DNA of 64,000 bases from Mucilaginibacter terrigena (GCF_004168255.1 NZ_SEWG01000003.1:1-64000); one strand, 5' to 3'; positions 17,113-26,994 are shown, numbered from the stretch's first letter. Translations and numbers: made by a program. The notes: a model not told the origin generated them from the letters alone.

Positions 17113-17610
17113 TTATTTTTTTAACTGGTGCAGTTCGGTCTTTAGATCATTTAGCTGCTGCTGTGCCTGCCGGTTTTCCAGATAAAAGTAAATGGCGCAG
17201 GCCAAAAATATCTTACTTAATACAAACACCGCAATAAATACCCACTTCCAGGTTTTGTGCACCTTCATGTGGTTCGATTCGGCCTCAAGCTCTATATATT
17301 GCGGGCCGGTATCGGGTTTGCTAAAATTTTTGTAGTTGTTGTCCTCGCGCTCAATGAACTGGGTAGGCGCACTTGTCTGGCGCAGCATCAGTTCATCAAT
17401 ATGGTCTGAGATCTTATCCCAGGTGTGGATAGGCGGGGTAACGGCCATATATTGGGCAATGCGCTCCATATCGGTTTCCAGTTCCTGCAAAGCAGTGTTT
17501 ACTTCAGGATATATGGCCTTCATGCGTAGCAGTTCCTGTACCTCTTGCTCAGAGGCCGAACCTGTTATGTAGGCTTCTAATATGCCGCTGTTAATGTACT
17601 CCTGTATCAT
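17113..17610 (-). CDS. Putative anti-sigma factor
   Basis: A 165-residue protein with an N-terminal cytoplasmic helical part (SGILEAYITGSASEQEVQELLRM, the usual anti-sigma opening in Bacteroidota), one transmembrane helix at about 121-145 (WVFIAVFVLSKIFLACAIYF) and a C-terminal coiled coil (NRQAQQQLNDLKTELHQLKK). It overlaps the sigma-like gene by 20 bases. The assignment rests on this pairing and the N-terminal pattern. The periplasmic end is short, so the inducing signal is unclear. Confidence 0.7.
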   Translation of the reverse strand: MIQEYINSGILEAYITGSASEQEVQELLRMKAIYPEVNTALQELETDMERIAQYMAVTPPIHTWDKISDHIDELMLRQTSAPTQFIEREDNNYKNFSKPDTGPQYIELEAESNHMKVHKTWKWVFIAVFVLSKIFLACAIYFYLENRQAQQQLNDLKTELHQLKK

Positions 17611-18091
17611 CGCGGTTATTCCTGATTATGGTAAACGATTCTTTTAATAATTGCCTTATAGCCGCTTCGGGTTGGTTTAGCTCGGCTGCCAATGCAGTTA
17701 TAGATTTGCCATGGTAATGTACCCCGCAAAACACCAGTTGCTGCTCGTGGCTCATCATGTCAATAAATTTATTGCCGCCTATGTTTTTCGGGGGGGAAGC
17801 CCCGTGTTTATCCGCGCAATCTCCAACGCTATTTATATAAGCGGCCAGTTTTTTACGGGCCAGTAGCTGCAGGCGGCAAAAAACGTTCGTGCCCGGGGCC
17901 AGTATTTCATTCAGTTCGGCAGGCCGCAGGTCGGTAAAAAGCTCGGCAAGGTATTGTTCTGCCGTAGCCCGGTCTTTTATCACCTCTTGTATATACCCCA
18001 ATAACATACCCCCATAGCTGTTGTATAACCCACGCAAGGTTTGCTTAATTGCAGGTAATGAAGCTTCAGCGGAGGTTAACTGCGGTTTCAA
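17591..18091 (-). CDS. Divergent ECF-type sigma-70 factor
   Basis: A 166-residue protein with a region-2-like part (RGLYNSYGGMLLGYIQEVIKD then AEQYLAELFTDL) and a region-4-like C-terminal helix-turn-helix (SHEQQLVFCGVHYHGKSITA then LNQPEAAIRQLLKES). The aromatic and acidic residues typical of region 2.3-2.4 promoter melting are poorly kept, so it may be a degenerate or specialised sigma factor. It is translated into the overlapping anti-sigma gene. Confidence 0.65.
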   Translation of the reverse strand: MKPQLTSAEASLPAIKQTLRGLYNSYGGMLLGYIQEVIKDRATAEQYLAELFTDLRPAELNEILAPGTNVFCRLQLLARKKLAAYINSVGDCADKHGASPPKNIGGNKFIDMMSHEQQLVFCGVHYHGKSITALAAELNQPEAAIRQLLKESFTIIRNNRDDTGVH

Positions 18092-18291
18092 GTTGTGTAA
18101 ATAGTTAATCGGGTATAAGCGTTTTATTGTGCTTTAAATCTAATCAAAAAAAGGAAGAGTAGTTAAAAAAATTTCTTTATCTGACTGTTTTTTACGCTTA
18201 CGAGTATGGATGGGTTACTGTTAAATGTTAATTTAAGTTAAACAAGGCTATCAGCATCGTCAAACTCAATAGGTTTACATAGTTTTAAACC

Positions 18292-19002
18292 ATGCATCGT
18301 TACCTGCTTATTATTGCGCTTTTTATACACTCTGCAGCCTATACCCAGGGTGTTTTTAAAGGGCGGGTGTTCGAAAACAAGACCCGCATAAGCCTGGCAG
18401 GCATTAGGGTTGATAATTTAAACAACAAAAAAACTACCGTCACCAATAACAACGGCGATTTTAATATCGCCGCAAAAAATGGCGACCTGCTTGTTTTTAA
18501 AGGCTTTGCCTACCAACCGGATACCTTACTGATAACCGACCTGCACGATAAGGAGATTTTTTTGGAGCCCGTAACACACGAACTTGACCAGGTAAACATA
18601 TCTGTTACCGAAACAAAAAGCCTGAACACGTATTTTGACCCACAATTTCACGGGCAACCCGTTGTATATGCGCGGGATAAAGATATGAATTACAAGGGTG
18701 GTATTGTTTTACGCCTTTGGTATTGGAAAAAGGATGAAAAGAAGCGTGCCAGGTTGCAGGCACTTGAAAGGAAATACGCTGTAATGGATAAAATAACGGC
18801 GGTGTTTCAGCCTAAGGTCATAGCTCAATATCTGCCCCTAACCGGTATTGATCTGGATAACTTTATCAATTTGTATACGCCAACGCCAAAAATAGTATCT
18901 GCAAAGGACTTTAGCCTGCCCAACTATTTAAATACCTGCTTTAAAAAATATCAGGCCTTGCCGCCCGATAAACGGCAACCGCCCACGTTAACCGGGCAAT
19001 AA
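18292..19002 (+). CDS. Carboxypeptidase-like regulatory domain protein
   Basis: A 236-residue secreted protein. After the signal peptide (MHRYLLIIALFIHSAAYTQG) comes a beta-sandwich of the CarboxypepD_reg-like type, GRVFENKTRISLAGIRVDN to KEIFLEPVTHELDQVNI, the module usually found at the start of SusC proteins. The rest (about 105-236) is charged and unrecognised. It probably stays in the periplasm or outer membrane. It converges on the DUF4126 gene with the two stop codons adjoining. Confidence 0.7.
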   Translation: MHRYLLIIALFIHSAAYTQGVFKGRVFENKTRISLAGIRVDNLNNKKTTVTNNNGDFNIAAKNGDLLVFKGFAYQPDTLLITDLHDKEIFLEPVTHELDQVNISVTETKSLNTYFDPQFHGQPVVYARDKDMNYKGGIVLRLWYWKKDEKKRARLQALERKYAVMDKITAVFQPKVIAQYLPLTGIDLDNFINLYTPTPKIVSAKDFSLPNYLNTCFKKYQALPPDKRQPPTLTGQ

Positions 19003-19473
19003 TTATTTAAGCAAGTTAACCCCGCTGCTGTAAGCGAAAGCATCTCCAAACGCGCCTGCAAACTGCCCCGCCAAATCCGGCAGTTTATCGGCATGCTTGC
19101 GCAGGTAATGGCCTGCAACGCCGGTCAACAATGCGGCTGCGCCCCCAATAAGCATCCCTCTTAGCATACTTTGCTTGTTCTTACGGAAGATAGCCGCGCC
19201 CGCAAAGGCTCCTGAAGCTACGTGCAGGCCCAATTGCCGCATATCTATACTATCTGTTGTATTTGCCACCCGCTTTCTTTCCCTTTCGGCTGCGGATAGT
19301 AATGAAGTTGCTATAGTAGTAATGGGCGATTGCGCAAACCTAACTATGCTTAACGGACTGGAATAATACCCGTTGCTGTAATAGTTGGCAATTGCCGGCG
19401 CCGCGCTTGCACGCATCCCTGCCACTGCACCTAATCCTAAAGTTTGCCAAACGGGTTTCCTATAATTGCCCAT
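19003..19473 (-). CDS. DUF4126-like membrane protein
   Basis: A 156-residue hydrophobic protein. The opening WQTLGLGAVAGMRASAAPA matches the DUF4126 family start (a conserved G-x-R-x-x small-residue pattern), and later glycine-rich helices (LRGMLIGGAAALLTGVAGHY) cross the membrane. The start at 19473 (MGNYRKP) is preferred; a further nine residues upstream are open but unconvincing. Function is unknown. Confidence 0.65.
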   Translation of the reverse strand: MGNYRKPVWQTLGLGAVAGMRASAAPAIANYYSNGYYSSPLSIVRFAQSPITTIATSLLSAAERERKRVANTTDSIDMRQLGLHVASGAFAGAAIFRKNKQSMLRGMLIGGAAALLTGVAGHYLRKHADKLPDLAGQFAGAFGDAFAYSSGVNLLK

Positions 19474-19586
19474 AGTATTGCTGTTGATGTATAAAAACAA
19501 CAGGAGATGGGATGGATGGTTTGAAGAAGATGGAATTTAACTTAGCCTAACGGTAATACAATGACCGACCAGAATAACCGCACAAA

Positions 19587-19611
19587 AAAAGCGATGATCA
19601 ACATCGCTTTT
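19587..19611 (-). terminator. Terminator of the mlaEFD operon
   Basis: AAAAGCGATG and CATCGCTTTT flank ATCAA, and on the minus strand the stem is followed by seven T. It lies eight bases past the mlaD stop codon. Confidence 0.88.
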
Positions 19612-19618
19612 CAAATTC

Positions 19619-20608
19619 TTATAATCCTTTTTTGATACTATCCTGCTTTGCTTTTTCTTTTTTCTTAAAAAAGCCTTTTAGTAAAAAGCTGTGCTGCGCG
19701 GCTTCCAGGTCGTCGTTTAGTTTAATGGAGCTTTGCTGCAGGTAATCTATCGTGTTTTGAACTTTTACCGCTGCTTTGGGGTCGTTTAAAAGTACGCCAA
19801 GGGCGTTATCGGTTGTGTTTAACTTGTTGCTGGCCTTAGTAAGGTTATCAGTTAGGGTGGTGGCATTATCAGCCGCTTCTTTCAACCGGCTAACCGATGA
19901 ACGGATCCTGTTAAAGGTAATGGTATCGGTAAGTACGTTATCGGCAAAGCCCCCCTTGGTGTTCATTTTATTGCTAAAGTTGTTTAGCTGGGCCGACATC
20001 CTGGCCGCGTTTTGCGTGGCAGTCTGCAAATTAAGCATGGTTTGCTTTAATTGGATACCCATGGTGCTGTCAGCTAATAAAGTGCCCACAGTGCCTTTGC
20101 CGGCCAGTATTTGTTTGCTTAATTGTTTAAAATCGGTAGTGATGGCCAGCAGGTTCTGGTTGTTTTGCTGCAGGGTTTTCATCACGTCATCGGTAGATAA
20201 TAGCTTCTCCGACTGCAACACATCACCATCCTGTACGGCCGGGGCCTGCGGCGAGCCGCCGTCAATCACAATAATTTTGTTGCCTATCAAACCATCGCTG
20301 CTGATGCGTACACCCGCGTTGCGGTGAATGTACTGCTGCGTGCTGGCATCAATGCTCATCACCACATCAACCTGGCCCGGGCCTGTAAAGGTGATGTTTT
20401 TGATAGTGCCCACTTTTACACCCGAGAACCAAACGTTGTTCCCTTTTTTCAATCCCGAAACATCATTAAATATCGAGCTGATGTGGATGCTTTTTACAAA
20501 GCTTTTTTGCTGGCCGCCCAGGGTGAGCACGCCGATCACAAAAACGGCTACGCCAAGCAGGACGAAAACGCCTACTATTATCGATCTTTTATTTTCTGCT
20601 GTATCCAT
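19619..20608 (-). CDS. mlaD: MlaD family lipid-binding protein (MCE domain)
   Basis: A 329-residue protein with one N-terminal transmembrane helix (IIVGVFVLLGVAVFVIGVLTL), then an MCE domain (about 38-115: SIFNDVSGLKKGNNVWFSGVKVG), then a long helical, Asn/Thr-rich tail (about 140-300) that likely forms a coiled coil across the periplasm. MCE proteins shuttle phospholipids between membranes as the substrate-binding part of Mla-type ABC systems. It is the last gene of mlaE-mlaF-mlaD, 19 bases after mlaF. Confidence 0.9.
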   Translation of the reverse strand: MDTAENKRSIIVGVFVLLGVAVFVIGVLTLGGQQKSFVKSIHISSIFNDVSGLKKGNNVWFSGVKVGTIKNITFTGPGQVDVVMSIDASTQQYIHRNAGVRISSDGLIGNKIIVIDGGSPQAPAVQDGDVLQSEKLLSTDDVMKTLQQNNQNLLAITTDFKQLSKQILAGKGTVGTLLADSTMGIQLKQTMLNLQTATQNAARMSAQLNNFSNKMNTKGGFADNVLTDTITFNRIRSSVSRLKEAADNATTLTDNLTKASNKLNTTDNALGVLLNDPKAAVKVQNTIDYLQQSSIKLNDDLEAAQHSFLLKGFFKKKEKAKQDSIKKGL

Positions 20609-20627
20609 TATTTAGGGGTACTAATAT

Positions 20628-21401
20628 CTATTGTATAAAATTATAATCAAAAAATGGTTTTACGCGTTCATCGGTGGTGGCAAATACCTCATCAAAGGTA
20701 CCCACACGCTGAAACTGCCCGTCTAAAAGCATGGCAATACGGTCGCCGGTCATTTTAGCGCAGGTAAGGTCATGCGTGATGATGATAGACGACGTATGGT
20801 AACGCTGCTGTACCTCGTTTATCAGTTCGTTTATTTCGATACAGGTGATAGGGTCCAGGCCGGCGGTTGGTTCATCGTAAAGCATTATCTCGGGGTTAAG
20901 TATCAGCGTACGGGCAATGCCAATACGCTTGCGCTGCCCGCCCGAAAGCTCGGCCGGCATTTGGTTAATGGTTTGCGAAAGCCCAACGGCATCTAAAACA
21001 CTCTCCACATCTTTATTAATTTCGGCCCGGGTAATGCCCTTGCGGTTGCGCACCAGCGGGAACTCCAGGTTTTTTCGTACGGTCATGCTGTCATAAAGCG
21101 CGCTGTTTTGGAAGGAAAACCCTATACGGATGCGCAGGTCTTCCAGCGCGCGCTGCGATATGGTAGTAACATCGTTGCCCAAAACTTCTATAGTGCCGGC
21201 ATCGGTACTTAAAAGGCCCGATATCAGCTTGATCAATACAGATTTACCCGTACCCGAGCGGCCAAGCACCACCAGATTTTCGCCCTGGTAAAGGTCAAGG
21301 TCTATCCCGCGCAGTACATCATAATCAGCAAAAGATTTTTCAACCCCGCGGATCTTGATGACCGTGTTATTTTTATCGATATGTGCCTTTTGCTTTTCCA
21401 T
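20628..21401 (-). CDS. mlaF: MlaF family ABC transporter ATPase
   Basis: A 257-residue ABC ATPase. The Walker A is GRSGTGKSVLIKL, the signature ELSGGQRKRIGIARTL, the Walker B IMLYDEPTAGLDP and the switch His in IITHD. SYDVLRGIDL-type opening and the long C-terminal end are as in MlaF/Ttg2A. It powers lipid movement through MlaE. It lies between mlaE (7-base gap) and mlaD. Confidence 0.93.
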   Translation of the reverse strand: MEKQKAHIDKNNTVIKIRGVEKSFADYDVLRGIDLDLYQGENLVVLGRSGTGKSVLIKLISGLLSTDAGTIEVLGNDVTTISQRALEDLRIRIGFSFQNSALYDSMTVRKNLEFPLVRNRKGITRAEINKDVESVLDAVGLSQTINQMPAELSGGQRKRIGIARTLILNPEIMLYDEPTAGLDPITCIEINELINEVQQRYHTSSIIITHDLTCAKMTGDRIAMLLDGQFQRVGTFDEVFATTDERVKPFFDYNFIQ

Positions 21402-21408
21402 TTGATAA

Positions 21409-22218
21409 TTATCGGAACCACCCGGCTATCTGTACAATTAAAACTTCTTCAATAAACACCAAAAACATGGCGGTAACTACCGCGCCGTTAGCCGCTTTAC
21501 CAACCCCTTCGGTGCCTTTGGTAGAGTTGTAACCCTGGTAGCAACCCACTATGCCAATTGTAAAACCAAATACTATGGCCTTGCTAAGCGAAGCCCAAAA
21601 ATCAATAAAGGTCAACGGCTCAAAAGCCTGGTCCATAAAAACGCTGTAAGTGGTGCCTTCGTTCTGGCTCACATTTAAATAACCACCCAGCAAGGCAATA
21701 AACGCTACATAGGTAGCTAACAAGGGTATGGTGATGGTTGTTGCAATAACCCGCGTACAAACCAAAAATTTAAAAGGTTTTGTGCCCGATACTTCCATAG
21801 CGTCAATTTGCTCGGTAACCCGCATAGAGCCCAGTTCGGCCCCAATGCTCGATCCTACCTTGCCTGCGGCAATAAGGGCGGTTACCAGCGGTGCAAGGGC
21901 TTTCATAATAGCGATAGATACCAGCGACGGCAGCCACGATGTAGCGCCAAAATCGGTAAGCGAGGGGCGGCTTTGTTTGGTGAAGATAACCCCTACAATA
22001 AAGCCGGTTAGTGTTATTAACGTAAACGAGCGTACACCCGTTTCATAGCATTGCCTTATTACCTCTTTAAATTCATAAGGGGGCAAAAACACTTCTTTAA
22101 AAAAACGCATTACAAAGGCATATATCCTGTGCAGCATCAAAAAGAAAGCCGCCAACTTGTTCTGCGTTTTTTTGATACGCGACGGGGCGGGGTTGGTTGT
22201 ATTATTTACGCTATCCAT
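21409..22218 (-). CDS. mlaE: MlaE family ABC transporter permease
   Basis: A 269-residue inner-membrane permease with five to six helices. The conserved MlaE stretch GKVGSSIGAELGSMRVTEQIDAMEVSGTKP is present in pieces at about residues 116-145. A soluble N-terminal extension of about 45 residues (SRIKKTQNKLAAFFLMLHRI) precedes the core. First gene of the mlaEFD operon. MlaA, MlaB and MlaC are not in the window, as is common for Bacteroidota. Confidence 0.93.
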   Translation of the reverse strand: MDSVNNTTNPAPSRIKKTQNKLAAFFLMLHRIYAFVMRFFKEVFLPPYEFKEVIRQCYETGVRSFTLITLTGFIVGVIFTKQSRPSLTDFGATSWLPSLVSIAIMKALAPLVTALIAAGKVGSSIGAELGSMRVTEQIDAMEVSGTKPFKFLVCTRVIATTITIPLLATYVAFIALLGGYLNVSQNEGTTYSVFMDQAFEPLTFIDFWASLSKAIVFGFTIGIVGCYQGYNSTKGTEGVGKAANGAVVTAMFLVFIEEVLIVQIAGWFR

Positions 22219-22599
22219 TAATGTGGCAAAGGTATAACTAAAGTAAGATATAGATAAACCAACACCCTAAATTGTTTTAAAAGATGTTCAGCGGAATGTA
22301 ATAATTGCACCTGCAAGGACGGTAAACTTTTTAAAGTTAAAGCCTGTAATTTTATTACTTATCAAATTTGAAATAAAAGTATCATATACCCTAAGCTGAT
22401 ATAGTTGTATTGCGCTTAAAAACAGGCATGTTAGTATAATGCGCTGTTAAGTAAACATCAGAAAATGTAAAAATAGTATTACATGGTACTTTTTAATTTG
22501 GGTACTTTTGATACACCAATTATATTACACTATCAATTAAACCATAGTATCATTTGCTGCAGGCTATGATATCGCATTTAAATTACTGTGGAGGGGAAA
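22219..22599. other. Divergent spacer between mlaE and the HTCS gene
   Basis: No gene is seen in these 381 AT-rich bases. GGTACTTTT occurs twice, at 22485 and 22501, 16 bases apart; the second includes TACTTTTG (22503-22510), an exact match to the TAnnTTTG -7 box about 90 bases before the HTCS start. Confidence 0.4.
22503..22510 (+). promoter_or_regulatory. Putative -7 box of the HTCS gene
   Basis: TACTTTTG fits TAnnTTTG exactly; no good -33 box is seen at the right distance. Confidence 0.4.
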
Positions 22600-25500
22600 A
22601 TGACTTACAAGGGATTCATACTTGCGATTTTAACGCTGTTTGCCGCTATTACGGCCTTTTCGCAAAATAACGAATTCCAGTTTTCTAAGTTAGATATCAC
22701 CAACGGCCTGTCGCACAACCAGGTAAATACCATTTTAAAGGATAGCAAGGGTTTTATGTGGTTTGGTACCCTATCGGGACTAAACAAATACGACGGCTAT
22801 AAATTTAAGGTTTACAAACACATTGAAGGTGATACCACCAGCCTTAACGATGATTTTATAGTTACCATTGCCGAGGGCCCCGATAATAAGCTTTGGATTG
22901 AAACCCGTAACGGCTACAATATTTACGACCCCGAAACCGAGCGGTTTAGCCATGATATAAGCGGGTACCTTAAGTCGATTAACGTGCCGGTTATAGGGCT
23001 AACTGCGGTAAAAAAAGACAGGGCAGGCAATTTTTGGTTCCTCAATTCAAGCTCGGGGATCTATCGCTATCAGCCATCAGTAAAAAAAACCATACACATC
23101 AGTTACAAGGCCGGGGTTAGTGGTTCCATATTCAGCAACGCTGTTATAGATCTTAATTCCGATTCCAAAGGAAATATATGGCTGGTTTATAACAAAGGTA
23201 TTTTAGAGCGGATTAACCCTGTAAACTACCGGGTAAACTACCGGAAGCAATTGAGCGCACTGCCCGCCGGGCTAAACACAGGCTACCGCGTTTTTATTGA
23301 TAAGCAGGATGATGTATGGGCGTTTGTACCCACCTACTCATCGGGCGTATATTACCTCAATTCAAACCAAAGCATTTTTAAACACATTGATAAAGGCAGC
23401 GGGCCCGATGGGTTAAATACCAACGTGGTATCAAACCTGATACAGGATGATAAAAACCGCATCTGGATAGCTACCGACCACGGCGGCGTAAACCTGCTGA
23501 ACAAGCAGGATTTTAAGATAAAGTACATTACCAACCGCGAGGACGATGTTAAAACCATCGGCCAAAACAGCATAATACTATTATATAAGGATGACACCGG
23601 CATTATTTGGGTAGGCACCTATAAGCGTGGCATCAGCTATTATCACGAAAGTATCATCAAGTTCCCACTATATACGCACCATTTATCAGACCCGGGCAGC
23701 CTTAGTTTTAGCGATGTAAACAAATTTGTTGAAGATAAATACGGTAACCTGTGGCTGGGTACCAACGGCGGCGGCCTGGTTTATTTTAACCGCAAGGATG
23801 GCAGCTTTAAAAAATACCTGCACAATGCCGCCGACCCCAACAGCCTTACCAACAACGTAATTGTAAGCATGTGCCTGGATCACGATCAAAAGCTTTGGAT
23901 AGGCACCTATTTTGGCGGCCTGGACTGCTTTGATGGCAAAACCTTTAAGCATTACCGCCATAACGATGCGCAGCCGGGCAGCCTGTCCGAAGACCGGGTG
24001 TGGTCCATACTGGAAGATTCTGACAACAACCTTTGGGTTGGCACACTTGCCGGCGGGCTTAACCTGCTCGACCGTAAGACCGATACCTTTAAACATTACA
24101 AATTAAAGCAGGGCGATCAGCAGGCGCTCTATTCAAACTATATAGCCGCGCTGTTAGAGGATAAGCGAAAAAACCTTTGGGTGGTTACCTCCTTTGGGGT
24201 TGACGTGCTCAACAAAAAAACCAACAAGTTTACCCATTACATCCACGACGATAAAAACCCCAACAGCATTGTAAATAACAATACCAACAATATTTTGGAG
24301 GATAGCCGCGGGCTGATATGGATAAGCACCCGCGAAGGTATCAGTGTGCTGGACCCAATTAAGCAGAAATTTACAAATATTACCCACAAGGATGGCCTGC
24401 CGGATAATACGGTGATTGAGCTGCGCGAGGATGATAACCATAATATTTGGGCAAGTACGCCAAATGGCCTCTCGAATATATTGGTAACCCATGGTGCGGG
24501 TAAATTAAGTTTCAGGTTCATTAACTACAACGAACGGGATGGCTTGCAGGGCCGCGAGTTTACTGCCAACGCATCGTATAAAACCCGCAGCGGCGAAATG
24601 ATATTTGGCGGCGGTAATGGCTTCAATATTTTTAGGCCGGCCAGCCTGCAAACCAGCAAAAATATCCCCGCGCTGGTATTTACCGATTTCCAGGTGTTTA
24701 ACAAGAGCGTTGCCGTTGGCGAAAAGGTTTATGGTAAAGTTATCCTAACCAAAGCCATTGCCAATACACCCGAAGTAGCGTTAGAGTATAACGAGAATGT
24801 TTTTGGGATTGAGTTTGCCGCCCTTAATTATTTTGATGCCGATAAGGTGAAGTTTGAGTATACCATGCAGGGTTTCGACAGGAACTGGATCCCCGCCGAC
24901 AATATCACCCGCAAAATAGTTTACACCAACTTAGATGCCGGCGATTATACATTTAAGGTGCGCGCATCAAACCCCGGCTTTTGGAAAAGTAAGGAGATTG
25001 CCCTGCGCGTAACCATTTTGCCGCCCTGGTGGAAAACTACTTTTGCTTATATATTATACGCCCTTGCTTTTGTTGGCGCGCTGTTTTACCTGCGTCACAG
25101 GGGCATCCGCAAGATCCGTGCGCAATTCCTGCTGGAGAAGGAGCGCGAGGAAACCCAGCGCCTGCACGAACTTGACCTGATGAAGATAAAATTCTTTACC
25201 AACGTAAGCCACGAGTTCCGTACACCGCTATCATTGATCATGGCCCCGGTGGATAGGATAATTAAACAGATCCAGGAACCCGAGATCCAAAAACAGTTGT
25301 TGCTGGTAAACCGAAATGCCAAACGCCTGCTAAACCTGGTGAACCAACTGCTCGATTTCCGTAAGATGGAATACCAGGAGCTGAAGCTGCACACCCGGCC
25401 GGGGGATATTATCGGTTTTATCCGCGAGCTATCTTACTCGTTTACCGATGTGGCCGAGCAAAAAGGTATAGGATTTGTGTTTGATGCCGAGGTGGACGAG

Positions 25501-26736
25501 TTCCATACCAGTTTCGATCATGATAAAATTGAGCGCATCGTATTCAACCTGCTTTCCAATGCCTATAAATTTACGCATGCGGGTGGCCATGTAAGTGTGC
25601 TGGTGTACTTTAAAAATGGCGATACCGCATCGCAGCGGATATTAGAGCTTAAAGTGATAGATACAGGTATCGGTATCCATAAAAACAAGCTCGACAGGAT
25701 CTTCGAACCCTTCTTCCAGAACGATATCCCCGGCTCTATGTTAAACCAGGGCAGCGGGATAGGCTTATCTATCACAAGGGAGTTTGTGAGGCTGCACGGC
25801 GGCGAAATTATTGCGGAGAGCGAGTTTAACCAGGGAAGCTGCTTTACCATACTACTGCCTTTGCAGGAGTTGGATAAGCGCCTGTTTACTGATACTCCTT
25901 TACTTTTACAGCATGAAGACGCGGTGTTTAATATAGATACCCAAAAGGTTGCCCGGATAAGGGAAACCCGCGACGGCAAAAAGCCAACCGTATTATTGGT
26001 TGAAGATAATGATGACTTCCGCTTTTATATTAAGGACAACTTAAAGGACGCGTTTAACATCATCGAGGCCGAGAACGGCAAAAAAGGCTGGCAAAAAGCC
26101 CTGGCCCAGCACCCCAACCTGGTGGTAAGCGATATTGCCATGCCCGAAATGAACGGCATTGAGCTTTGCCAAAAAATAAAGAACGACCCCCGTACAACCC
26201 ATATCCCGGTAATATTGCTCACCGCAATGGCAGGCGAGGAGCAGCAGCTTAAAGGCCTGGGCACCGGCGCCAGCGACTACATGACCAAACCCTTCAACTT
26301 CGAGATACTGCTGTCGAAGATCAGAAATATCCTTAGTCAGCAGGAAAATATGCGCAAAACCTACCAGAAACAGGTAGAAGCCAAGCCAACCGAAATGCAT
26401 GTCGACTCGCCGGATGAAGTTTTTATTAAAAAGGTTTTGGTGCAGATAGATAATAACATTTCCAACCCCAATTTTTCGGTAGAGGAGCTGAGCAGCGAAA
26501 TGTGCATGAGCCGTTACACGCTATATAAAAAGATCCTGCAAATGACAGGCAAAACCCCTAATGAGCTGGTACGGCAAATGCGCCTTAAACGCGCCGCCCA
26601 ATTGCTGCAAACCGGCCACCTTACCATCTCGCAGATCTGCCACAAAGTAGGTTTCAAAAGCCAGAAATACTTTGTTAAAACCTTTAAGGCGGAGTTTAAC
26701 ACCATCCCTTCCCGCTACGCGGAGGTGAGGGATTAG
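22600..26736 (+). CDS. Hybrid two-component system regulator (HTCS)
   Basis: A 1378-residue single-chain sensor-regulator of the polysaccharide-sensing type. After a signal peptide there are two-component-type propeller repeats (about 25-720, many blades of the form LWIGT.GGL), a Y_Y_Y domain (about 735-805), a transmembrane helix (about 811-830), HisKA with His871 (NVSHEFRTPLS), HATPase (about 970-1085; GSGIGLSITREF), a receiver with Asp1178 (VSDIAMPEMNG) and an AraC helix-turn-helix (about 1278-1378). The ATG at 22600 follows GGAGGGGAAA, a rare good ribosome site; a GTG four codons upstream is rejected. HTCS proteins bind oligosaccharides in the periplasm and activate the adjacent SusCD locus, here the mannan genes. 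Confidence 0.96.
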   Translation: MTYKGFILAILTLFAAITAFSQNNEFQFSKLDITNGLSHNQVNTILKDSKGFMWFGTLSGLNKYDGYKFKVYKHIEGDTTSLNDDFIVTIAEGPDNKLWIETRNGYNIYDPETERFSHDISGYLKSINVPVIGLTAVKKDRAGNFWFLNSSSGIYRYQPSVKKTIHISYKAGVSGSIFSNAVIDLNSDSKGNIWLVYNKGILERINPVNYRVNYRKQLSALPAGLNTGYRVFIDKQDDVWAFVPTYSSGVYYLNSNQSIFKHIDKGSGPDGLNTNVVSNLIQDDKNRIWIATDHGGVNLLNKQDFKIKYITNREDDVKTIGQNSIILLYKDDTGIIWVGTYKRGISYYHESIIKFPLYTHHLSDPGSLSFSDVNKFVEDKYGNLWLGTNGGGLVYFNRKDGSFKKYLHNAADPNSLTNNVIVSMCLDHDQKLWIGTYFGGLDCFDGKTFKHYRHNDAQPGSLSEDRVWSILEDSDNNLWVGTLAGGLNLLDRKTDTFKHYKLKQGDQQALYSNYIAALLEDKRKNLWVVTSFGVDVLNKKTNKFTHYIHDDKNPNSIVNNNTNNILEDSRGLIWISTREGISVLDPIKQKFTNITHKDGLPDNTVIELREDDNHNIWASTPNGLSNILVTHGAGKLSFRFINYNERDGLQGREFTANASYKTRSGEMIFGGGNGFNIFRPASLQTSKNIPALVFTDFQVFNKSVAVGEKVYGKVILTKAIANTPEVALEYNENVFGIEFAALNYFDADKVKFEYTMQGFDRNWIPADNITRKIVYTNLDAGDYTFKVRASNPGFWKSKEIALRVTILPPWWKTTFAYILYALAFVGALFYLRHRGIRKIRAQFLLEKEREETQRLHELDLMKIKFFTNVSHEFRTPLSLIMAPVDRIIKQIQEPEIQKQLLLVNRNAKRLLNLVNQLLDFRKMEYQELKLHTRPGDIIGFIRELSYSFTDVAEQKGIGFVFDAEVDEFHTSFDHDKIERIVFNLLSNAYKFTHAGGHVSVLVYFKNGDTASQRILELKVIDTGIGIHKNKLDRIFEPFFQNDIPGSMLNQGSGIGLSITREFVRLHGGEIIAESEFNQGSCFTILLPLQELDKRLFTDTPLLLQHEDAVFNIDTQKVARIRETRDGKKPTVLLVEDNDDFRFYIKDNLKDAFNIIEAENGKKGWQKALAQHPNLVVSDIAMPEMNGIELCQKIKNDPRTTHIPVILLTAMAGEEQQLKGLGTGASDYMTKPFNFEILLSKIRNILSQQENMRKTYQKQVEAKPTEMHVDSPDEVFIKKVLVQIDNNISNPNFSVEELSSEMCMSRYTLYKKILQMTGKTPNELVRQMRLKRAAQLLQTGHLTISQICHKVGFKSQKYFVKTFKAEFNTIPSRYAEVRD

Positions 26737-26840
26737 TTGATTGGTGATTAGAGATTAGTTAATTAGAGGTTAGGTAAATACCCGTTAAAATTCCCTTCCC
26801 TGAGTTATATGCGTAGAAATATTTTATTTTCCGCGATAAA

Positions 26841-26994
26841 TGCGCCGTAGGTGCAACAGCTCGGTAGAAGATGCATTACATTATTTTTTGCGCCGTAGGT
26901 GCAAAACTTAACAGGCCATTTCCAGCCCGTTATCATTCGGCCAGGTTCCGTACCTACGGCACGGGATATTTGATAGCTGTTTTTTCTACCGGGC
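26841..26994. repeat. Composite repeat with direct and inverted GCCGTAGGT arms
   Basis: TGCGCCGTAGGTGCAA occurs twice exactly (26841-26856, 26889-26904); an inverted GTACCTACGGCAC lies at 26950-26962. GCTCGGTAGAA (26859-26869) pairs with TTCTACCGGGC (26984-26994). The whole can fold back on itself. It does not look like a coding or transposase-bearing element. Confidence 0.65.

Noticed and set aside
26841..26994. Possible CRISPR array
   Set aside because: Only two direct copies plus an inverted copy, irregular spacing, no cas genes; it is a palindromic repeat element.
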